Origin: Culex pipiens pallens
Taxonomy: Eukaryota > Arthropoda > Insecta > Diptera > Culicidae
Direction: 5' to 3'
Assembly (NCBI RefSeq): GCF_016801865.2
Contig: NC_068937.1
Span: 111,338,994 to 111,402,993, forward strand
Length of the DNA stretch: 64,000 nt
Within the stretch, counting starts at the first letter, position 1. Every line of letters begins with the position of its first letter. Shown here one piece after another: positions 57,100-64,000 of the stretch. Under the pieces are notes generated by a model. It was not told the origin of the DNA, made no database searches, and saw only the letters and a program-made list of their open reading frames with translations. Made by a program: the position numbers and the translations under genes.

Positions 57100-59743
57100 G
57101 TCCCTCAAGCTGCTGAATTGGAACGCTTGCTCCATTAGGAGGAAGAATTTAGAGCTGGTGGATTTTCTTCGCGAGAAGGAGATCGACGTAGCCGCCATCA
57201 CGGAAACTCATCTGAAGCCCGGTGAAAAAGTTTATCTGCAAAACTACAAGATCGCGACGCAGCTCGACAGGACCACCTCTGGAGGAGGAGGTGTGCTTGT
57301 CGCTGTTCATCGTGATCTCAAGCCACGCCGGCTGCCACACTTTAAGCTGGACATCATCGAGGCCGTTGGGGTGGAAATTCCCACTTCGGTTGGCCCAGTA
57401 CTCTTCATTGCTGCATACTGCCCACGTCAGGTGAATGCCAGAGATGGTTCAGCAGCAAAACTGAAGGGCGATATCCAGAAGCTGACACGGCGGAGCGCAA
57501 AGTACATCATCGCTGGTGACCTCAACGCGAAGCATGAAGTTTGGGGCAACAGCAGGAGGAATCGGAACGGAGTGATTCTGCACAACGATCTGCAAAACGG
57601 ATACTACAACGTTGTGAGTCCAGATCGTCCAACGAGGGTGGCTCGGTCTGGGAATCACTCAATCATCGATTTCTTCATTACCAATATGGCTGAGAACGTG
57701 GCTCATCCTGAGGTGTTTGAAGAGTTGAGTTCTGATCACTATCCGGTGGTTGTGGAGGTTGGAGCTTCCGTTACTCCGCAGCGGCAACCAACCCGGAAAG
57801 ATTACCACAACGTTGACTGGCAGCAGTTTCAGCAAGTGGTAGACGGCAACATCGACTATGATCAACACCCGGAAACTTCTGCCGATATTGATCGTTCGCT
57901 GGAGGTGATCCAGCAGGCTATCAACCAAGCAGAGGCTGCCAACGTTCGGGAGGTTCCTGTTAATTTTAAGGTAACTGATATTGACGTAGATACTAAACAC
58001 TTGATTAGACTTAGGAATGTTTATAGGAGACAATATCAACGGACTGGGGACTATGACAAAAAGATTTCTGTGAACAATTTGAACAAAATCATACAAGACC
58101 GACTTGACACTATCAGAAATCAAGAATTTTCAAAACATGTAAGCCAGCTTGGGAATTATTCAAAACCATTTTGGAAACTTTCAAAAGTTCTTAAAAACAA
58201 ACCAAAGCCTATTCCTCCTCTTATTGTTGAGGATTCTCCTTTGATTACATCTGAGGAAAAGGCAAATGCACTTGGGCTTCATTTTGTTAGTTCTCATAAT
58301 CTTGGCGCTTCCATGACCAGCCGTAAAGAAACATCAGTTGCCAATAGTATTTCAACAATTAATAACTCTACCTTTGAATTTCCAGCAGATTCCCATGTTT
58401 CTGGTGAGGAAGTCAAAGTTGCAGTAAAACAAATGAAAAATATGAAAGCTCCTGGCTTTGATAACATTTTTAATCTGGTGTTGAAAAAACAGAGTGATCA
58501 GTTCTTTCAACATCTAGCCAATATTTTCAATAAATGTTTGCAACTTGGTTACTTCCCTACCAATTGGAAGCTGGGCAAAGTCATACCAATTTTGAAGCCT
58601 CAAAAAGATCCAACGTCGCCAACAAGTTATCGTCCCATTAGTCTTTTGAGTAGTCTGTCCAAACTCTTTGAGAAGGTCATCTATTCAAGGCTTTTGGATT
58701 TTACCAACGATAATAATATAATTTTGAATGAGCAGTTTGGCTTCCGCAAGGGACATAATACTGCTCATCAGCTTACGAGAGTAACCAAAATCATCAAGCA
58801 GAACAAGCTTGAGTCTAAATCAACTGCTATGGCTTTGTTGGATGTTGAGAAGGCTTTTGACAATGTTTGGCATGATGGTTTGATACATAAACTGTATTTA
58901 TACGGTTTTCCAATGTATCTTATCAAAATTATCCAGCACTATCTTTCGGAGAGATCGTTCAGGGTTTTTCTGAATGGGATTGCTTCTGGATTATTCAACA
59001 TTGATGCGGGGGTTCCCCAAGGAAGTATTCTTGGACCACTTCTGTACAATATTTTTACATCTGATTTGCCTACTCTTCCTGGTAATGGTGTGTTGTCACT
59101 TTTTGCTGATGACACTGCCGTTATTTATAAGGGTAAAATAACCAGATATTTAGTTGGCCGTCTTCAGAAGGGTCTTGACGTTCTTTCCGAATACTTTGGC
59201 GACTGGAAAATTCGCATAAATGCAGCCAAAACTCAAACCATCATTTTTCCACTTTCCAAATCGGCCAGATTTGCCCCAAAGGATGATGTTTTGATTAAAA
59301 TGAATGATGTTTCGATACCCTGGTCAAAGGAAGTTGTCTATTTAGGTCTCATACTTGACTCGAAACTTTTGTTTCGGCAGCATGTAGACAAAATATTGAA
59401 CAAGTGCAGCATTCTCATCAGGTGTTTGTATCCTTTAATTAACAGAAAATCAAAGCTTTCTTTGAAAAATAAGTTAGCTGTTTACAAACAAATAATTTAC
59501 CCCGTTATTGAGTATGCAGTACCTGTTTGGGAGTGTTGCGCTAGAACTCATAAATTGAAGCTCCAGCGTGTCCAAAACAAGGTACTCAAAATGGTTTTGA
59601 ATGTTCCTGGCTGGACAAGATCAAGTGAGGTTCATGAATTAGCAGAAGTAAAAACGTTGGATCAGAAGATTCAAGAGAAATGTTTGAAATTCAGGGAAAA
59701 ATGTGCTATTTCTGAATACCCCTTGATTCAAGGATTGGTTTAG
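57089..59743 (+). CDS. retrotransposon ORF2, endonuclease-reverse transcriptase
   Basis: The protein has 884 residues. It nicks target DNA and copies element RNA from the nick. The AP-type endonuclease spans about 1-225: LNWNACSIR, ITETHL (catalytic Glu), AGDLNAKHEVWG, and SDHYPVV at its end. The reverse transcriptase follows at about 470-760: YRPISLLSSLSKLFEKVI, EQFGFRKGHNTAHQL, ALLDVEKAFDNVWHDGL, GVPQGSILGPLLYNIF, the catalytic LFADDTAV near 670, and YLGLILDSKL. No RNase H domain is seen, as in Jockey. All catalytic motifs are intact. The start codon lies inside the end of ORF1, so translation probably depends on reinitiation or termination coupling. Confidence 0.94.
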   Translation: MDRRSLKLLNWNACSIRRKNLELVDFLREKEIDVAAITETHLKPGEKVYLQNYKIATQLDRTTSGGGGVLVAVHRDLKPRRLPHFKLDIIEAVGVEIPTSVGPVLFIAAYCPRQVNARDGSAAKLKGDIQKLTRRSAKYIIAGDLNAKHEVWGNSRRNRNGVILHNDLQNGYYNVVSPDRPTRVARSGNHSIIDFFITNMAENVAHPEVFEELSSDHYPVVVEVGASVTPQRQPTRKDYHNVDWQQFQQVVDGNIDYDQHPETSADIDRSLEVIQQAINQAEAANVREVPVNFKVTDIDVDTKHLIRLRNVYRRQYQRTGDYDKKISVNNLNKIIQDRLDTIRNQEFSKHVSQLGNYSKPFWKLSKVLKNKPKPIPPLIVEDSPLITSEEKANALGLHFVSSHNLGASMTSRKETSVANSISTINNSTFEFPADSHVSGEEVKVAVKQMKNMKAPGFDNIFNLVLKKQSDQFFQHLANIFNKCLQLGYFPTNWKLGKVIPILKPQKDPTSPTSYRPISLLSSLSKLFEKVIYSRLLDFTNDNNIILNEQFGFRKGHNTAHQLTRVTKIIKQNKLESKSTAMALLDVEKAFDNVWHDGLIHKLYLYGFPMYLIKIIQHYLSERSFRVFLNGIASGLFNIDAGVPQGSILGPLLYNIFTSDLPTLPGNGVLSLFADDTAVIYKGKITRYLVGRLQKGLDVLSEYFGDWKIRINAAKTQTIIFPLSKSARFAPKDDVLIKMNDVSIPWSKEVVYLGLILDSKLLFRQHVDKILNKCSILIRCLYPLINRKSKLSLKNKLAVYKQIIYPVIEYAVPVWECCARTHKLKLQRVQNKVLKMVLNVPGWTRSSEVHELAEVKTLDQKIQEKCLKFREKCAISEYPLIQGLV

Positions 59744-61904
59744 TTTATGGTAAGTTTAAGTTAGTTTTAGGTTAGGTTATGTTTTCTTGACATTTTTTTT
59801 TTCCTCATTGTACCTAGTGTTACAAAAATGATAAATCATATACTTTTAAAGTTATGAAAATAAACAGTGTTTAAATCACGAAAAGCAAACTAAAGCTGAA
59901 GAGCCACAGCTGACCACTTATTATGTAAACCAAATGTAATTATTATAAGAAAGATTCAATAAAGTATATTTAATTCAAAAAAAAATTCGATATCTCAGCA
60001 ACTTATGGTTCGATTTACAATGTTAAAATATGAAACATTTGTGAAATTTTCCGATCTTTTCGAAAAAAATATTTTTTCAATTTTAAACCAAGACTAACAT
60101 TTTAAAAGGGCGTAATATTGAATATTTGGTCCTTTCGAAATGTTAGTCTTGATTTTTTTTAAATATTGTTTTCGAAAAGATCTGAAAATTTCACGAATGT
60201 TTCATGTTTTAACATTGAAAATCGGACCATAAGTTGCTGAGATATCGACATAAGAAAATGGTGGGTTGTTTGGGTGAGACTTGGAAAACATCAATTTTGA
60301 TGTTTTTAAACCTTTTCATGGCAATATCTCAGCAACTAAGGGTCGTATCAACAAAGTTCAAAAAAGCCAAATATAGAGAATTTTCTCAGCTTTTCAAAAA
60401 TATTTTTTTTGAAAAGTGGGAAAACATGTGCACTAATTAAAAAAAATTAAAAAGTGCGACTATTTTCAAAAAAGTTACCTTAAAAAGGCTTTAACTTGAA
60501 AACGGTGCACTTTATCAAAATTTCACTCAAGTATTTTTTGATTGCAAATTTGATTTTACATCAAAAATTAAGTTGAAAAATTTTTGCGACCAATATTTCG
60601 ATTTTTTGAAAAAATCAGTATTGATTAAAAAAATCATAACTCGGTCAAAGATTTCTGGCAACAACCAGGAAATTTCTGAAAAGTTGGAATTTTATGTCCC
60701 CTAAAACATATCAAAAAATTTAAAAAAAATATCAATAGTTTTTTTTGCAAATCAAGTTTAGTTGATCAAAAAATTCCTTCAAAAGATACAGATTTTTGAA
60801 TTTTCATACATCGTTTTTGTACGGACAGCTGCCAAATTTGTATGGAAAATTATATGGACAAACTTATGATGCAAAATGGCTTCTTTGGGCATACCGAAGG
60901 CACCAAAAAAGTTTCAGCCGGATTAAAAAATACAAAAATTAAAATTCAAAAAAAAAGATCGATTTCGTAGAGAATTGCTCCTTATGTAAACCCATTCTTA
61001 TTTAAACATATTGATGGCTGATCGAGAATGATGCCTTTCAGAGCCTTAAACCTTAACCGATTTGGCTCAACATTTTCACAGTTACTTATTTTTGCCTAAG
61101 GAATCGAATCAGGGGGTATCCCTGAGGTCGATATTTTATTGTCCTCTATTGCCCATGCAAAAAAAAAATCTTGTCAACACTAACAATTGCGGTACCGCAG
61201 AGAGGATTCTGAGAACGGATCACATTGCAAAAAACCTACAGGTGAGGAAGGGTGCGTGGACATACCGTATCAAACGCTCCGATATACCATTTCAAAAAAC
61301 TTGCATTGCTTTAAATTTACCTCATATGACTTAAAATGAAAGAAGGTCTATTTAAGAAAAAAAAAATAATTGAAATGCTTTTTGATTGATTTTTTTTATT
61401 TTGAAAATAATATTCAAACATTTTTTGTAGTTCGTCTTCAATAAATTTTAAAACTCATATTTTTTTCCAAAATTGTATTTTTGCGAAAATATGTCCATAG
61501 TTTTCCTTAGCTCACAGAATCTGATCCAAAAATACAAGAAATAAAAAAAAAAAAAACAAAATAAAATCGTTGAGAAACTGATTCAAAAACCGCATCGTTG
61601 CACACAAGGAATTTTCAACATAGTTTTAAGTTTGATTCGATTCATCATCCCTTGATTTGCTCCGATTTCAAACTGCATGTGAACATGTGAAGCAATTCCA
61701 GCGGCGCAATTCACGCGATTTTGCAATGAATACCTCAACTTGGCGGACTTTGCAGGTAAAATAGCAATACAATCCGTTCGGCTATGATAATGATGTCGTG
61801 GTCCAAGTTTCACACTCTTGTACTAGATTTATTATATGTAGGTATCTCGCTTCGACCGTTTGACCTGCCATGCTCGACTGCACTTGCTGTAACAAGGCGG
61901 GAGC

Positions 61905-61925
61905 TCTTCTTCTTCTTCTTCTTCT
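61905..61925. repeat. (CTT)n microsatellite
   Basis: About six tandem CTT units. Confidence 0.8.
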
Positions 61926-62295
61926 ATAACAACACACGTGCTGCGGCGGCGGTGTTGTTCTTCGCCAAAGTTGGGGGCCAAACTTGGCCGTACTTGGAAA
62001 AAAACTTTTGCCAATTTGATTAACCCTTGGCTGTCAAATTCAAAATAGTAAAAAATTAACCACTTCAACTCCACATCTCAAGTCGCGGGACCAGTTCGCC
62101 AATCCGGGTCCTAATTTTCCAAGCTTTCACTCCATAAAACGACGCGTCAACAGAGGGGCGTGAGGGGCAGCCAGCAGTGTAGCGAACCTTATCGAGCGTG
62201 GAAAATCCATAAATGTCGCTATCTTGCGAGTCTTTCGCCCCTTTCGTCGGCGCGCAAAAAATAAAAAAACGGTAACAAACGAAGAAACGTGTACA

Positions 62296-62296
<1 letters not shown>

Positions 62297-62341
<45 letters not shown>
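62297..62341. repeat. (CA)n microsatellite, about 22 units
   Basis: An uninterrupted CA run in the LST2 intron, likely length-polymorphic. Confidence 0.95.
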
Positions 62342-62346
<5 letters not shown>

Positions 62347-62854
62347 CCACATGGCAGCTGTGTCGTAATCGGATAAAGGGGCCCCCAGACAGACGGATCG
62401 CGGCAAAAAGAAATAAACAGGCGAGGTCGTAACTGAATGCTGGTTGGCGTAGGTTTGGGAGGCAACATTGCATGCAATGTTGCGAGCAATTTAATGGCGG
62501 GTGGTGTGATTTGGCGATCACTTGGAGTGTTTGAACTGTTGCTATTCGGTTAATTTGAATTTTTATTGGAAATTTTGGTGGTTTTGATGATCGGAGGAAG
62601 TGAGCACGCTTCAAAATGCCAAGATTGCTTCAAAGCTATTTTTAGAACAAAAGTTACAGAGTTGTACGGTTTGCCCCGTTGATAACCTAATTCAATAGAC
62701 TAAACAGCCTTATCGCGTCCAGTTTCGAGTGTGGCTCTCGCAGACTAATTGATTCGATAAGGTGACTCAACAGGTCAAACATGGCTTAACCGCACAAAGA
62801 TCCGTAATTGTAATCATCACCAATCGCTAATCACACCAATTTCTTGCTTTGCAG

Positions 62855-64000
62855 GCTGACGACAAATCGCTGCTGGCGCGGTTTTACCACGCGGACCGCG
62901 CCCTGACGGCGGTGGCCAGCGAGTTGGACAGCTTCGACGGTCGGGCGGAACCGGTTCGCTGTACCCGGCTGGTCGGACGGTTACGACAGGGGCAGGTTTG
63001 TAGCGGTTGAGAGATGCTTTGAAGCTGGACTCGTTTCTGACAGGAGTGTTTTTGCTTTTAGGACCGCGTGCTGGCCATCACGAACCAGATCATGGACGAG
63101 CTGCTCGGCGAGGACCGGGCGGCCCGTGCCTTCCGTGCCAAGTTTCCCGAGGAGGTGCTCCAGGAGAGTCTCGCCGGTCAGCTGTGGTTCGGGGCGGAGT
63201 GTCTGGCGGCTGGGTCGTCGATCATGAACCGAGAGGTGGAGAGCGCAACGATGCGTCCGCTGGCGAAGGCCGTCACGAAGAGTCTGGACAACGTGCGGAA
63301 CCTGTTGCGGGAGCAGTGCCTTCGGAACAATACGCCGAACAGTTTGACGCTGCGACTGGACGTGAACGACGCCGCCACGGAGCAGCTGTACGAAAGCTTG
63401 AAGATCTTTGACCGGTTGTTTGCCGAGTTTGAGCTGCTGTACGTGAGCGCGATGGTGCAGGTCAAGTCCAAGCAGGAGTACGAGATGCAGGAACTGATTT
63501 GCGTACTGTTCTCGGAGACGCTGCAGCGGGCGCTCAAGGTCGGACTGCTCGAGCAGGAACAGGTGGACTCGTACGACCCGGCGTTGATGTTTTCCATTCC
63601 GCGCCTTGCCATCGTCGCCGGGTTGGTAATCTTCAAGGAAGGCCCACTGAACATGGACCAACCGGCGGACGACATTTCGGAAATGTTCCGCCCGTTCCGG
63701 AAGCTGCTGATCAAGATGCGTGACCTGCTACGGACACTCACCAAGCACGAACTTTACCAGCTGGAGAAGCTGCTGTGCACCAACGAAGAGATCAGTCTGA
63801 AGGAGCAACAAATAATCTGTGATGGAAACGAGATTGTCGGCGGTGGTCAGTCACCGTCGGCAGCTCCAAATCCGGCGCGGGACGACACGGTCGTAATCGT
63901 GACGACCAGCGCCACTGTAAATAGTAGTGATAATCTGCGCGGACAAGAGCCGGAAGAAGACATCAGTAGCTTTTATACCAGCAACAATCGCCGTACTGTA
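62855..64000 (+). CDS. Lst2: LST2 homologue, coding exons 2 and 3 (3' partial)
   Basis: LST2 proteins are endosomal FYVE-family regulators that promote degradation and negative control of EGF-receptor signalling. Exon 2 (62855-62995, 47 codons, ADDKSLLARFYHADRALTAV ... VGRLRQGQ) ends at a GTTTGT donor. Exon 3 begins at 63062 after TTGCTTTTAG (DRVLAITNQIMDELLGEDRA) and stays open to the window edge. With exon 1 this gives 372 residues. The visible part is the conserved helical N-terminal domain, including RFYHADRALTAVASELDSFD, LWFGAECLAAGSSIMNREVE, MRPLAKAVTKSLDNVRNLLR and EGPLNMDQPADDISEMFRPF. A variable acidic linker follows from about residue 320 (SSFYTSNN at the edge). The C-terminal FYVE zinc finger lies beyond 64000. 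No frameshift was seen. Confidence 0.95.

Larger units (their letters stand above)
55681..59986 (+). mobile_element. full-length Jockey-type non-LTR retrotransposon
   Basis: It is 4306 bp and flanked by a perfect 14-bp target duplication TCGATATCTCAGCA (55667-55680 and 59987-60000). It has a 42-base 5' leader, two intact overlapping frames (gag-like, then endonuclease plus reverse transcriptase without RNase H), a 243-base 3' UTR with AATAAAG near 59958, and a short A tail. Both frames are free of stops and the duplication is exact, which points to a recent insertion and possibly an active copy. Gag zinc knuckles with EN-RT and a poly(A) end place it in the Jockey group; clade placement needs a tree. 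Confidence 0.93.
55590..60990. repeat. dispersed repeat family B, copy 2 (split by retrotransposon)
   Basis: Text at 55590-55680 (CAACCCACCGTTTTATAATG) and 59987-60990 (CTTATGGTTCGATTTACAAT, AACAAAGTTCAAAAAAGCCA) is one copy of the family at 21990-23445. It was split when the non-LTR element inserted. The right part ends near TCGATTTCGTAGAGAATTGC, the inverse of the start of copy 1. Confidence 0.7.
33305..62854 (+). other. first coding intron of LST2 (29.55 kb)
   Basis: The intron runs from GTTAGT at 33305 to the acceptor TTCTTGCTTTGCAG ending at 62854. It holds octamer satellites, a SINE, hAT and other DNA elements, a full-length non-LTR retrotransposon and the ACTGACAGCAT motif cluster. 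The first kilobase and 36.3-37.1, 37.5-38.3, 43.6-44.0 and 44.5-45.3 kb show no recognisable feature of their own. Large first introns often hold enhancers, but nothing shown here proves that. Confidence 0.85.
60991..62854. other. 3' part of LST2 intron, no gene seen
   Basis: It is unique or decayed sequence with two microsatellites. The minus-strand frames at 62065-62614 owe their length to the CA run, and I do not regard them as coding. Confidence 0.5.

Noticed and set aside
62065..62614. Minus-strand frames of 113-131 codons with a Cys-Val run
   Set aside because: The Cys-Val run is just the CA microsatellite at 62297-62341, and the three frames overlap one another.
63178..63744. Minus-strand frames of 188 and 226 codons opposite LST2
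   Set aside because: They are antisense shadows of LST2 exon 3, which matches a conserved protein on the plus strand.

Overview
This is eukaryotic DNA, most likely from a culicine mosquito (Culex or a close relative). It has spliced genes with GT-AG introns, AT-rich spacers packed with small inverted-repeat transposons, a mosquito-type corazonin neuropeptide gene, and LST2 and Rad50 orthologues of insect type. No bacterial features, CRISPR array, rRNA gene or intact tRNA gene was seen. All calls were made by reading the sequence; no database search was run.

Layout. 0.8-5.4 kb is a nest of mobile DNA: an element carrying spliced fragments of an ARID-domain gene, split by a Helentron-like insertion, then palindromic repeats and a 1.1 kb element with GCCTTCCTCAC ends. 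9.05-9.53 kb (minus) is the corazonin gene. 9.8-25 kb is again transposon-rich: two hAT-type elements with exact 8-bp target duplications, a 3.85 kb TIR element holding exon-like segments with splice sites, a second ARID-fragment element, and several foldback elements. 25.24-29.63 kb (minus) is a complete four-exon Rad50 gene. 30.4-31.9 kb holds two decayed gene copies, one a retrocopy of proteasome ATPase Rpt5/PSMC3.

From 33.27 kb to the right edge lies the plus-strand gene for LST2 (lateral signaling target protein 2). Its 12-codon first exon is separated from exon 2 at 62.86 kb by a 29.55 kb intron. That intron contains octamer satellites, a SINE, nested hAT elements, a full-length and apparently intact Jockey-type non-LTR retrotransposon (55.68-59.99 kb) with a perfect 14-bp target duplication, and a transposon-poor 9.7 kb stretch (45.3-55.0 kb).

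That transposon-poor stretch is the most unusual part of the window. It carries 28 exact copies of the 11-mer ACTGACAGCAT (both orientations) plus about a dozen near matches, against about 0.005 expected by chance. I saw no exact copy elsewhere in the window. I interpret it as a homotypic cluster of sites for an unknown DNA- or RNA-binding factor inside the LST2 intron; its function is unknown.

The host genes are functionally unrelated. Corazonin is a secreted neuropeptide hormone, Rad50 is the ATPase and zinc-hook subunit of the MRE11 DNA-repair complex, and LST2 is a FYVE-family negative regulator of EGF-receptor signalling. Rad50 and LST2 are head to head, about 3.6 kb apart.
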